From NCBI GenBank assembly GCA_946404405.1, contig CAMJDL010000020.1, positions 1 through 48,468 on the forward strand: DNA of 48,468 nt, given 5' to 3'. Within the stretch, counting starts at the first letter, position 1. Each line of letters starts with the position of its first letter. Position numbers and translations under genes: made by a program. The notes under the pieces were generated by a model, which did no database searches, was not told the origin of the DNA, and saw only the letters and a list, made by a program, of their open reading frames with translations. Shown here piece by piece: positions 16,913 through 24,578 of this stretch. Origin of the DNA: an uncultured Prevotella sp. (GTDB lineage Bacteria > Bacteroidota > Bacteroidia > Bacteroidales > Bacteroidaceae).

Positions 16913-18439
16913 ATGAATAAAAGATTTCTTATAATTATAGTAATGTTGTTGGGGGTACTTATGGTATCCCCAACAATAGCTCAGACTGGCAATAAGCAAA
17001 AGACAATAGCTGATAAGAAAGCGGAGTTTGAAGCTTATAAACAAAAGAAAAGGCAAGAATTTGATAACTATAAGTCGCGTAAGCAACGCGAGTTCGATGA
17101 ATATCGCCGTAAGAAAAACGAGGAATTTGCTGCTTATGTCCGCAAAAAGTGGGAAGCATTTAATGGTCAGAAGCCTAAACCAAAGCCCAAGGATGAAGAC
17201 AAGCCGCCAGTGATTATCAAGGATGAGCAGCGGCAACAGCCTGTCAAGGATAATCCGATTCCTATCAAAGAAACGGTGACACCACCGAAGCCCGAACCCA
17301 AGCCCGAGCCGATTGCACCAATTCAGGAAATTCCCAAACCTGCGGAGAAATGGGTAAGTTTCAACGTATTTGGAACAGGCATGAAGGTGCGCTTTGAGGA
17401 TAAGCAACGCTTTAGGTTATCTGGTTTAACCGAGGCTTCCGTGGCTGATTGCTGGCAGAAACTGTCTGGTGCTGATTACGACAATATGGTACACGACTGC
17501 CTGCAACTGCGTGATACTAAAAAGCTAAGTGACTGGGCCTATCTGAATATGCTGCAGCGGCTGGCAGAGCAATGTGTGGGGCGGGGTAATGAGGCCACAC
17601 TGCTGACAGCATACATCTATTCTCAGTCTGGTTACCAGATGCGATTGGGCATGACAGGGCAGACATTAAGGATGTTGTATGCCAGCAGGCATGCTATCTT
17701 TGACAAGCCTTGTTTTACAATAGAAGGCAAGAACTATTATGTGTGGAACGGCAGTGAGACATCGCTGCACATTTGTAGCGTAGGTTTCCCGAAAGAGACA
17801 CCATTGTCACTCTATGTTCCCAACGCACAGAGTCTGGCAGTCAATGCAACAGCACAACGAACACTAAGTTCTACGCGCTATCCTCAGATAAAAGCACAGG
17901 TAAGTGTCAACAAAAACCTGATAGACTTCTATAGTAGTTATCCGACATCAATGGTGGGAGGAAACTTTATGACGCGGTGGGCCATGTATGCCAACACTCC
18001 TATGGATGCAACAACCAAAAACGGACTTTACCCAGCATTACGTAAGCATATTAGCGGTCTTGGTGAAAAAGAGGCTGTGGAACGTTTGCTCAATTGGGTA
18101 CAGACGGCTTTTGTCTATGAATACGATGATAAGGTGTGGGGGCATGACAGGGCTTTCTTTGCCGAAGAGTCACTCTACTATCCTTATTGTGACTGTGAAG
18201 ACCGCTCTATCCTGTTATCCCGATTGGTACGAGACTTGTTGGGACTGAAGGTCGTGCTTGTTTACTATCCTGGGCATTTGGCTACAGCTATCCATTTTAC
18301 AAACGATGTACGAGGTGACTATTTGGTACTGGGTGGCCAACGTTATACGGTATGTGATCCTACTTATATCGGAGCCTATATCGGTATGACTATGCCAGGA
18401 ATGGATAATAGCAAGGCTACTGTGATTCTCTTGGAATAA
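16913..18439 (+). CDS. Secreted transglutaminase-like protein with charged coiled coil
   Basis: 508 residues, starting immediately after the preceding stop codon. A signal peptide (IIVMLLGVLMVSPTIAQ) is followed by a coiled coil built on repeated Y/F-K/R-x-K-K-R/N-x-E-F units (about 35-85), a proline/lysine linker (90-145) and a C-terminal papain/transglutaminase-like domain. The likely catalytic set is Cys428 in YCDCEDRSILLSRLVRD, a histidine in YPGHLATAIHF, and an aspartate in CDPTYIGAYIG. It could cleave or cross-link proteins at the cell surface, perhaps its operon neighbours; activity is inferred from the fold. Confidence 0.72.
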   Translation: MNKRFLIIIVMLLGVLMVSPTIAQTGNKQKTIADKKAEFEAYKQKKRQEFDNYKSRKQREFDEYRRKKNEEFAAYVRKKWEAFNGQKPKPKPKDEDKPPVIIKDEQRQQPVKDNPIPIKETVTPPKPEPKPEPIAPIQEIPKPAEKWVSFNVFGTGMKVRFEDKQRFRLSGLTEASVADCWQKLSGADYDNMVHDCLQLRDTKKLSDWAYLNMLQRLAEQCVGRGNEATLLTAYIYSQSGYQMRLGMTGQTLRMLYASRHAIFDKPCFTIEGKNYYVWNGSETSLHICSVGFPKETPLSLYVPNAQSLAVNATAQRTLSSTRYPQIKAQVSVNKNLIDFYSSYPTSMVGGNFMTRWAMYANTPMDATTKNGLYPALRKHISGLGEKEAVERLLNWVQTAFVYEYDDKVWGHDRAFFAEESLYYPYCDCEDRSILLSRLVRDLLGLKVVLVYYPGHLATAIHFTNDVRGDYLVLGGQRYTVCDPTYIGAYIGMTMPGMDNSKATVILLE

Positions 18440-18454
18440 AAAAGTAGGAAGGAA

Positions 18455-18486
18455 TTTGGTATTGTGCCTTTTTCGTAATACCTTTG
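18455..18486 (+). promoter_or_regulatory. Consensus promoter of the 136-residue gene
   Basis: TTTG at 18455-18458, a 20-base spacer and TACCTTTG at 18479-18486 lie directly after the transglutaminase-like gene. Transcription would begin about 10 bases before the ATG at 18504, giving a very short leader. Confidence 0.75.
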
Positions 18487-18503
18487 CAGAAAACATATAG
18501 CTG

Positions 18504-18914
18504 ATGGACACTGATATGATGAACGAAAAGAAAGAGTATGAAGATTGCCAGTCATTCCAAGAGTGTGTGGACGAACTGGTAAGAAGAACGATTGAAAGGA
18601 TTGAAAAGGAGATGCCAGAAACAGGTAGCTTCTCTGATATTTTTGAACTGTTTTGCAATCCTGATGGTCAAACCTCCAATGTGGTAGGGAAATATGGACT
18701 ACATGTCTACAAGATGCGGGCAGATATCGTTCCTGACCCTGCAAAACGCTATGTTCAGGCGTGTGCCTACATACCATCCGGTGAATATAAAGCGACATTG
18801 ATGGCTGGCTCAGGAACGAAAACAGAGATACTTGCCCTCATGAAAGATCCGGCGTATGCCAACAAGTTGAACTATACTTTTGGCGAACTGCTGGACATGC
18901 TGCAGGATTTTTAG
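18504..18914 (+). CDS. Small cytoplasmic hypothetical protein
   Basis: 136 residues, not recognised. No signal peptide or membrane helix. Acidic N-terminal helices (CQSFQECVDELVRRTIERIE) are followed by a mixed region (YGLHVYKMRADIVPDPAKRY) and a terminal helix (TFGELLDMLQDF). It has its own consensus promoter and is not part of the preceding operon, though it lies 64 bases after it. It converges with the VirE-type gene, whose terminator lies between the two. Confidence 0.7.
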   Translation: MDTDMMNEKKEYEDCQSFQECVDELVRRTIERIEKEMPETGSFSDIFELFCNPDGQTSNVVGKYGLHVYKMRADIVPDPAKRYVQACAYIPSGEYKATLMAGSGTKTEILALMKDPAYANKLNYTFGELLDMLQDF

Positions 18915-18929
18915 TGAGACGGACTTTAG

Positions 18930-18959
18930 AAAAAATGGGGTGCACCTCGTGCACCCCAT
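18930..18959 (-). terminator. Intrinsic terminator of the VirE-type gene
   Basis: A perfect 11-bp stem (18935-18945 with 18949-18959) and a 3-base loop contain GGGGTGCAC / GTGCACCCC. On the minus strand it is followed by TTTTTT (18935-18930). It lies 33 bases after the stop of the gene ending at 18992. Confidence 0.88.
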
Positions 18960-18991
18960 GCACCCAAAATCGTGTCGGATCAAAGATGTCG

Positions 18992-20434
18992 TTATTGTTT
19001 TTGGGGACGCATATACCAGCCTCGACGACCTTTGACAGCACCGGCTTGGAAGTGATAGGCAAGGGCAGACGAGAGCTCGTTGATGGTAGGCATACGGCCC
19101 GCACCAATTCGTGGACGTAGTGACTGTTCAATTTCTGGAAATGTCATCAGGTCATCTTTGTTACGCTCGACAGGTTCGAAGTAGTCGGTTAATACCAGGT
19201 CTGCTTTCTTGATGAGTTGGAACTGCTGGTTATGCTGTTCCATGCGCAGCTCTTCCTCGCGTGTGGGGTAGTAACGCGTGCCATGCTTGATTTCATAGAC
19301 GGCCTGGGCATATAATTGGCGGTAATTGATGGTCGGCTCAGTATTGATGATGCCGTTTACCGGACAGCAGATGTAGCGGCGCGAGCCTGTCGGGTCGGTC
19401 AGCGGTGTCGGACTGTTGGTGGTCGCGATGAACGAGGCGGTACGCTGTGAACGTATATACTGGTCGGAGCGCATCTTTCGGACCTGTACGTCTTTTTCGG
19501 CCAGAATACGCTTGATCTTGGCCTGTTCCCGCTCAGTCTTGGCATTGTATTCATCGATATTCACCAAGGCCATGCGTGCTAAGACACGCTCCACCTGCTC
19601 GGCATTGTCCATCTTGATGTCGTCAATAAAGTAGTCGTGCAGGATGGGTGGCAACAGCATACGGCAGAAGGTTGTCTTGTGGGTGCCCTGACCACCAATG
19701 AGCATCGGCACCAGCATGTTGCTGAAGCGCGAGTCGATACCGAGCCACTGCGCTACCATCGCTAAGAACCAGCAGTGGAACAGCGGTTCCCAGTCGGCAT
19801 AGTCGGTGGGGACACGTTTGGCCAGCTCGGCAATGTGGTCTTTATGACCATACCAGCGTCCGCAACCGTTGAGGAACTCCGTCAGCGGGTTGTACTGTGG
19901 AATCATGCTGGAGTGCAAATAGATTTGAAGGTCGATGCCCCAGCCATCACCGCCCTCGCGCATCTGCTCGAAGGTCATGCGATTGAGGTCGCGGTCAGTC
20001 AGTTGCTGCCATTCACGGTACACTCCGTCACGCGGACGCCACTCCTCGATTTTCTTTACTGTGTTGTAGCGCAGTTCGTAGCGGCGGCTGAAGAAGTCGG
20101 CAATGCCACGGGCGATACGCTCCTTTTGGTTGAGAGCAGAACGGGGCTTCAGGCCTTTCTCTGTGTATGCGGCACGGAATATCTTGCGTATGCTATCCAC
20201 GTCGAGACAGATACGTTCGGAGGCGATGGTTCGTGCGACGCAGGGCTCCTCGGGTAGTCCGGCCTGTCGGCAGGCGCGGGCCGTGAGGCGTACAATCTGC
20301 TCGTCATCAGCCGTCTCGCGCAGTGCGTTGGCCAGACAAGTGTAGTACGAAATGCGCATTTCGCGCAGTTGCTTTACGCGTGGACTCTCATTGATGAGCC
20401 CTTTGCGATTGAAAGTGGTCTTTTTAGTCTTCAT
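18992..20434 (-). CDS. VirE-type (DUF3874) P-loop ATPase
   Basis: 480 residues. A helical N-terminal part (1-200) precedes a P-loop ATPase core: Walker A GGQGTHKTT (247-255), Walker B ALVNIDEYNA (Asp294, Glu295), an asparagine sensor (FIATTNSPTPL) and the arginine motif GSRRY (350-354). The C-terminal 60 residues match the DUF3874 tail (ELSSALAYHFQAGAVKGRRG). These proteins are primase/helicase-like ATPases of mobile islands and phage-like elements in Bacteroidota; longer relatives carry an extra N-terminal domain of about 200 residues that is missing here. A repetitive 48-codon ORF and a probable promoter lie upstream. Replication or mobilisation of a former island is the likely role. Confidence 0.85.
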   Translation of the reverse strand: MKTKKTTFNRKGLINESPRVKQLREMRISYYTCLANALRETADDEQIVRLTARACRQAGLPEEPCVARTIASERICLDVDSIRKIFRAAYTEKGLKPRSALNQKERIARGIADFFSRRYELRYNTVKKIEEWRPRDGVYREWQQLTDRDLNRMTFEQMREGGDGWGIDLQIYLHSSMIPQYNPLTEFLNGCGRWYGHKDHIAELAKRVPTDYADWEPLFHCWFLAMVAQWLGIDSRFSNMLVPMLIGGQGTHKTTFCRMLLPPILHDYFIDDIKMDNAEQVERVLARMALVNIDEYNAKTEREQAKIKRILAEKDVQVRKMRSDQYIRSQRTASFIATTNSPTPLTDPTGSRRYICCPVNGIINTEPTINYRQLYAQAVYEIKHGTRYYPTREEELRMEQHNQQFQLIKKADLVLTDYFEPVERNKDDLMTFPEIEQSLRPRIGAGRMPTINELSSALAYHFQAGAVKGRRGWYMRPQKQ

Positions 20435-20486
20435 GTTGCATTGTTTTTATGTGGTTTGACATCATTTTATCGAAAAGAGGCACCGT

Positions 20487-20633
20487 TCATCTGAGCGGAG
20501 GCACTTTAGCAAAATTTAGAGGCACTATTTTTTTGCGTAAGGCCGCTATTTTTCTAAGCGGAGCCTCTATTTTTTCGTGTTGAGCCACCATTTTTAGGTG
20601 ACGAAAGTGCAGAAAGTGCAAAGCCTTTTCCAT
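20487..20633 (-). CDS. Possible 48-residue leader ORF with 7-residue repeats
   Basis: An open frame of 48 codons lies between the promoter and the VirE-type gene. It starts MEKALHFLHFRHLKMV and continues with degenerate 7-residue units KIEAPLR, KIAALRK, KIVPL and KVPPLR. The DNA is correspondingly made of about six degenerate units of roughly 21 bases (AAAAATAGnGGC-like on the minus strand). The ATG at 20633 lies about five bases after the -7 box (20645-20638), so the message would be nearly leaderless; the second ATG (20591) is an alternative. It may be a leader peptide, or a repeat array such as protein-binding iterons that is open by chance. Confidence 0.4.
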   Translation of the reverse strand: MEKALHFLHFRHLKMVAQHEKIEAPLRKIAALRKKIVPLNFAKVPPLR

Positions 20634-20637
20634 GATG

Positions 20638-20645
20638 CAAAAGTA
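20638..20645 (-). promoter_or_regulatory. -7 box before the VirE-type gene
   Basis: TACTTTTG on the minus strand fits TAnnTTTG. No TTTG is seen at the standard distance upstream. The transcript would contain the 21-base repeat array and reach the VirE-type start about 195 bases later. Confidence 0.5.
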
Positions 20646-20868
20646 GTCAATTGGTAGAAATCGTAAAATAGTTCATCTGCTGGTTATGAGTTAATTTATG
20701 TTAATCCATTATGGTAAAAGGAACAACGTATGGGGAAAATATGTATATTTGCAGTTGGAACCGAGTTATCAAAACCAGTTTCCACTATTATTATGAACTT
20801 TACTTTGTTAATGTGGGACATAAATCCCATGAGATGTTGTATTGAACATAATATTTTGGTTACTGAAT
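20646..20868. promoter_or_regulatory. Divergent region and promoter of the 128-residue gene
   Basis: TATATTTG at 20744-20751 (plus strand) is a good -7 box for the gene starting at 20869, about 118 bases downstream; no clear TTTG partner is present. In the leader, TGGGA (20814-20818) and TCCCA (20825-20829) can form a small hairpin 40 bases before the start. No further gene is supported here. Confidence 0.5.
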
Positions 20869-21255
20869 ATGATAACAGACAATATAAAACTTATACAAGA
20901 TATCGGCAAAGCAGAGCAACTGGCAGTTCTGCTCGCAAATGCTTGTCATGAGTTAAAGTCTGATATCACTAACGAAACAGCCGCAGAACCACCTTTCAAA
21001 ATTGCCGATAATGAAAAAGGAACAGTAGCTCAGTTGCTATGGCTCATAGCTAAGGTTGCACCCATAACCGATAAGGAGGGTAATTACCTAACAAACACAG
21101 AAGAAACTGTAAAGAAAATGGGTATGGCTTTGTTTGGGGAGTCATTCCCTAACTGGCCCCAAACCCTACATGCCGCGTTTGACCGAGAGAAAGGGTTTGA
21201 TTTCGAGAAGAAAATACAAAAGGTGATTAACGAAAAGAAGGATAGTATGCGTTGA
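20869..21255 (+). CDS. Small hypothetical protein
   Basis: 128 residues from the ATG at 20869 (MITDNIKLIQDIGKAEQLAV); an earlier ATG at 20842 would add nine residues. It is helical and soluble, with the segment KGTVAQLLWLIAKVAPITDK in the middle and a lysine-rich C-terminus. Not recognised with confidence; the pattern LFGESFPNWPQTLHAAF recalls the helical C-terminal parts of some regulatory proteins of Bacteroidota elements, but that is only an impression. It is followed by its own terminator. Confidence 0.65.
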   Translation: MITDNIKLIQDIGKAEQLAVLLANACHELKSDITNETAAEPPFKIADNEKGTVAQLLWLIAKVAPITDKEGNYLTNTEETVKKMGMALFGESFPNWPQTLHAAFDREKGFDFEKKIQKVINEKKDSMR

Positions 21256-21256
21256 A

Positions 21257-21283
21257 ATGTTATTAAAACATAACATCCTTTTT
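21257..21283 (+). terminator. Intrinsic terminator after the 128-residue gene
   Basis: ATGTTAT (21257-21263) pairs with ATAACAT (21270-21276), followed by CCTTTTT. The stem is A+T-rich and therefore weak, but it is correctly placed just after the stop codon. Confidence 0.6.
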
Positions 21284-21313
21284 AGCTAAAAAAGTCCTCT
21301 CAAAAATAAGTTG

Positions 21314-21370
21314 TTATTTTGCACTCAGGAACGAGGGAACAAGTCCACTTCGATTCCTGAGCGCGCTCTT
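21314..21370 (+). promoter_or_regulatory. Possible promoter and attenuator-like hairpin before DUF5675 gene
   Basis: TTATTTTG (21314-21321) is a near match to the -7 box. Just after it CTCAGGAA (21324-21331) pairs perfectly with TTCCTGAG (21354-21361), followed within seven bases by a CTTTTT run. The hairpin lies upstream of the coding start at 21402, so it would act in the leader of that gene. Confidence 0.45.
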
Positions 21371-21401
21371 TTTCTGGACTTCTATCAAAAAAAAAGAAGG
21401 T

Positions 21402-21869
21402 ATGAAGAAGACTTTTGAAATGGTGTTAGAGCGTTTTGCCAAGATGGCGACGTACACCGTAGGACATTTGTATGTCAAGCAAGAGCCGGAGATGAAGTGC
21501 ATCGACGGCCAGTTAGTAACCGAAACGAAGCGTTATCTGTGCGATACGCTGGAGCCCAAGCGCCGTAACCTGAAGAAGGAGAAGAAGGTGCCGGGCCGTA
21601 CGGCCATCCCTGAGGGGCGCTACCGTGTGCTGATTACGAAGTCGTATCGCTTCCAGCGCTGGCTGCCCATCTTGCTCGATGTGCCAGGATTTAGTGGCAT
21701 CAGGATTCATGCAGGCAACTATCCTGCCGACACACAGGGATGCATCCTGCCTGGGTATAACCGCAAGAAGGGCATGGTTGTCAATTCACGTGCAGCATTA
21801 CAGATGGTGATGCTTGAGATGACTGCCGCCATAGACCGTGGCGAAGAGATTTGGATTACAATCAGCTAA
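21402..21869 (+). CDS. DUF5675 family protein
   Basis: 155 residues. The conserved core is GRTAIPEGRYRVLITKS, then VPGFSGIRIHAGNYPADTQG and CILPG. The His-x-Gly-Asn and Asp-Thr-x-Gly-Cys pattern resembles the active site of L,D-transpeptidase-like folds, and the family is common in Bacteroidota phages and islands, often near HU-like and VirE-type genes. A peptidoglycan-related role is plausible but not established. The start at 21402 has a strong purine-rich site (GAAGG); ATG codons at 21420 and 21444 are alternatives. It ends six bases before the converging ECF sigma gene. Confidence 0.82.
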   Translation: MKKTFEMVLERFAKMATYTVGHLYVKQEPEMKCIDGQLVTETKRYLCDTLEPKRRNLKKEKKVPGRTAIPEGRYRVLITKSYRFQRWLPILLDVPGFSGIRIHAGNYPADTQGCILPGYNRKKGMVVNSRAALQMVMLEMTAAIDRGEEIWITIS

Positions 21870-21875
21870 TTGCAG

Positions 21876-22385
21876 TTACACGCACTTGCGTAACTGCTGA
21901 CGGACCGCCTTGCGCGCCTGGCCAAGGCGGTTTTCTACTTGCTTATAGGGGAGCGACAGCTCTTGGGCAATGTCACTGACCTTCATGCCGTCGTAGATAT
22001 GCAAGCGATATATCTCACAACAGGCTTTGGGCAGGCATGCCAATGAACGTTCCATACGCTCTATGAGCTGTTGGGCAGAGAATACAGACTCTATGCTGTC
22101 GTCAGATGTCAGATGTCTGATGTCTGACGTCTGAATGAATCGCTCAAAGGTTTCAATCACATGACGACGACGATAGTAGTCGCTCACGGCATGGCGGGCC
22201 ATCGTATGGAGGAGGCTTGGTAAGGTTTGGGGAGTAATGAGGTGTTGGCCACGAAGCAGGTGCAGGAATATATCCTGCACAATGTCTTCTGCTTCGGTGG
22301 CATCAACAATGCGCACCGCGATGAAACTTACCAGTTCATCGCGATGCAGAGAATAATAGTTTGATAAAAGTTGGTTGTTATTCAT
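21876..22385 (-). CDS. ECF-type RNA polymerase sigma factor
   Basis: 169 residues. Region 2 is visible near residues 10-90 (EAEDIVQDIFLHLLRG, then AVSDYYRRR) and region 4 near 110-165 (LPKACCEIYRLHIYDGMKVS, then YKQVENRLGQARKAV). The linker contains QTSDIRHLTSDDS, encoded by a repeat-like DNA segment. Its start overlaps the stop of the cytoplasmic GH43 gene by eight bases, so it is the last gene of the xylan operon and translationally coupled. No anti-sigma (FecR-like) gene or susC follows, which is unusual for Bacteroidota ECF sigma factors linked to glycan use. The target promoters are unknown. Confidence 0.88.
   Translation of the reverse strand: MNNNQLLSNYYSLHRDELVSFIAVRIVDATEAEDIVQDIFLHLLRGQHLITPQTLPSLLHTMARHAVSDYYRRRHVIETFERFIQTSDIRHLTSDDSIESVFSAQQLIERMERSLACLPKACCEIYRLHIYDGMKVSDIAQELSLPYKQVENRLGQARKAVRQQLRKCV
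22102..22134. repeat. TCAGATG/TCTGATG tandem repeat inside a coding region
   Basis: 33 bases consist of alternating GTCAGAT and GTCTGA units, the kind of simple palindromic repeat otherwise seen between genes. Here it encodes part of the linker between regions 2 and 4 of the sigma factor, where extra residues are tolerated. Confidence 0.7.
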
Positions 22386-23409
22386 TTATTACCTTCTGAA
22401 TCGTTCCGTCCTCATTGTAGAACAGACGCTGAATCTTCAGCGAACGCAGATGGGTGATATCATTTGAAGGAACACAATCATGATAGCACAGATACCACTG
22501 TCCCTTATACTCTACGATGGAGTGGTGGGTAGTCCAGCCTACGACAGGATCAAGGATGATGCCCTGATAACGGAATGGTCCGTAAGGGTTGTCACCTATG
22601 GCATAGCACAGGAAGTGGCTGTCGCCAGTAGAATAAGAGAAGTAATACTTGCCATTATACTTATGCATCCATGAAGCCTCAAAGAAGCGGTGAGGATTGC
22701 CAGCCTTCATAGGCTCACCATTCTCGTCAAGTACGACAACGGCACGAGGTGCCTCAGCAAACTGCTGGACATCGTCACTCATGCGAACCACACAGCTGTT
22801 GATGGCAGGTGAATCGGCTTTGGTGAAGAGCTCACCCTTGTGGTCGGGAGCGGCACCTAAGTCGATGAGACCGTTCTCTTCGCCATATTTACCAAAGACG
22901 GGACCCAGACCGTTGGGTAGCGGACGCCACCACTGGAGTTGTCCACCCCAGAGGCCACCGAAGTAACAGTATATCTGTCCGTCATCGTCCTTAAATACGC
23001 AAGGATCGATAGAGAACGAACCACGGATGGGTTTCTCCATAGGTTTGAACGGACCTTCAGGCTTGTCGGCTACAGCAACACCAAGACGGAAAACGCCGTC
23101 GTATGCCTTGGCAGAGAAGATGAGGTAGTACTTGCCATCCTTCTCGACACAGTCATTATCCCACATCTGCTTCTCGGCCCAGGGCACATCCTTCACGTCC
23201 AGGATGACACCATGGTCGGTAGCATTGTCGTTTTCAACATCATCCCAAGAAAGAACGTGATAGTCCTTCATCTGGAAGTGTCCACCATCATCATCGAAGG
23301 CAGCACCAGCCTCCCAGTCATGAGAGGGATAGATGTAAAGGCGACCGTTAAACACATTGGCTGAGGGGTCAGCCATATAGTCACTGGGAAAAAGATACTT
23401 TGGTTTCAT
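22378..23409 (-). CDS. xynB: Cytoplasmic GH43 beta-xylosidase/arabinofuranosidase
   Basis: 343 residues without signal peptide. A five-bladed propeller of glycoside hydrolase family 43: catalytic base Asp14 (YMADPSANVF), modulator Asp135 (FSIDPCVF) and acid Glu244 (FFEASWMHKY) are all present. It should remove xylose or arabinose from oligosaccharides already imported into the cell. It follows the GH10 gene in the operon, and both length and position match XynB of Prevotella bryantii, which is why that symbol is used. The gap to the GH10 gene holds AATTAGTAATT repeats. Substrate choice between xyloside and arabinoside cannot be read from sequence. Confidence 0.9.
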   Translation of the reverse strand: MKPKYLFPSDYMADPSANVFNGRLYIYPSHDWEAGAAFDDDGGHFQMKDYHVLSWDDVENDNATDHGVILDVKDVPWAEKQMWDNDCVEKDGKYYLIFSAKAYDGVFRLGVAVADKPEGPFKPMEKPIRGSFSIDPCVFKDDDGQIYCYFGGLWGGQLQWWRPLPNGLGPVFGKYGEENGLIDLGAAPDHKGELFTKADSPAINSCVVRMSDDVQQFAEAPRAVVVLDENGEPMKAGNPHRFFEASWMHKYNGKYYFSYSTGDSHFLCYAIGDNPYGPFRYQGIILDPVVGWTTHHSIVEYKGQWYLCYHDCVPSNDITHLRSLKIQRLFYNEDGTIQKVINE

Positions 23410-23419
23410 ATACTCATTA

Positions 23420-23452
23420 AATTAGAAATTAGTAATTAGGAATTAGTAATTA
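23420..23452. repeat. AATTAGTAATTAGGAATT repeat between xynA and xynB
   Basis: 33 bases of near-palindromic AATTAGAAATTAGT-type units fill half the 62-base gap between the GH10 and GH43 genes. They resemble the repeat at 604-636 and may influence the message between two cistrons. Confidence 0.65.
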
Positions 23453-23471
23453 TGATTACCGCTAACGGCAG

Positions 23472-24575
23472 TTAGTTTTTATAGAGTTTAATAATGTCGT
23501 TAATTACGGGCTTCTCCTTGTACTGGCGGTCGAAGAGCAAAGGATAGTTGGTACGTCCCTTGATAGGCCAGCCATTGAGCCATGAGCCTCCGTCGCTAAC
23601 GCCCCAAAGATTGATACGGCCAATCTGCGCACGATGCTTATAGTAGATCTTGAACAGTGACATCCAACGAGCGTCGAGCTCTTTTTGCTTGTCCTTCGTC
23701 AGTCCGTCAACATAAGGATTATACTTCTGTTGCAGTTCAAAGTTCTGAGCAATATCAGCACCGCCAAAGCCATCCGGATTGGGCAATACATTAATGTCGA
23801 GTTCGGTAACCATGACCTTCACGCCACAGGCTGCAAAGGCATCGATACTCTTCTCGTAATCCTCAAGATTAGGATAGTCCAAACCATTATGGCTCTGCAT
23901 ACCAACGCCGTCGATGCGCAGTCCCTTAGCTTTCAGATTCCTGACAAGACGGCACACGGCTTCACGTTTCTTTTCACCAGCCATAGAGTAGTCGTTATAA
24001 TAAAGCTCTGCATCAGGATCGGCCTCATGGGCAGTACGGAAGGCTATCTCAATAAACTCTTCACCCAATAGTCTATAGTAGGGCGAATTGCGGAATGTGC
24101 CGTCGTCATTAATTGCCTCGTTAACGACATCCCAACCATGCACCTGACCCTTATAGTGGCCCACAACGGTCTTGATGTGATTGATGATACGTGCCTTTAG
24201 CACCTCCTTGGAAGCAGGAGAAGCGGTATATCCATTGGTAAACCACCAGTCAGGAGCCTGAGAGTGCCATACCAGACAATGGCCTATCACTTTCACGTTG
24301 TGTTGTTGGCAGTAGTTCACGAACTTATCGGCTACGCGAAAGTCAAAGATGCCTTCAGCTGGTGCCAGTGTCTCTGGCTTCATGCAGTTCTCGGCTACGG
24401 CACAATTGAAGTGCTTGTCGAGCACTGCATCGGCTTCAGGTACCTGTCCATCGCTCTGCCACTGATTAATAGCAGCACCAATTAGGCAGTACTTGCCTAC
24501 GGCATCCTTTAGACCTTGTGCATTGGCGGCAGCCATACAGCCCACCGTCATAAGAGTTAACAGAAGTCTTTGCAT
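23472..24575 (-). CDS. xynA: GH10 endo-1,4-beta-xylanase
   Basis: 367 residues with signal peptide (LLTLMTVGCMAAANAQ). A single catalytic domain of glycoside hydrolase family 10: substrate-binding HCLVWHSQAPDW, acid/base Glu153 in WDVVNEAIND, nucleophile Glu258 in VTELDIN, and the aromatic WGVSDGGSW near the end. It retains configuration while cutting internal xylan bonds in the periplasm or outside the cell. No carbohydrate-binding module. Length and gene order agree with XynA of P. bryantii. It starts three bases after the stop of the transporter gene. Confidence 0.93.
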   Translation of the reverse strand: MQRLLLTLMTVGCMAAANAQGLKDAVGKYCLIGAAINQWQSDGQVPEADAVLDKHFNCAVAENCMKPETLAPAEGIFDFRVADKFVNYCQQHNVKVIGHCLVWHSQAPDWWFTNGYTASPASKEVLKARIINHIKTVVGHYKGQVHGWDVVNEAINDDGTFRNSPYYRLLGEEFIEIAFRTAHEADPDAELYYNDYSMAGEKKREAVCRLVRNLKAKGLRIDGVGMQSHNGLDYPNLEDYEKSIDAFAACGVKVMVTELDINVLPNPDGFGGADIAQNFELQQKYNPYVDGLTKDKQKELDARWMSLFKIYYKHRAQIGRINLWGVSDGGSWLNGWPIKGRTNYPLLFDRQYKEKPVINDIIKLYKN

Positions 24576-24578
24576 ACT

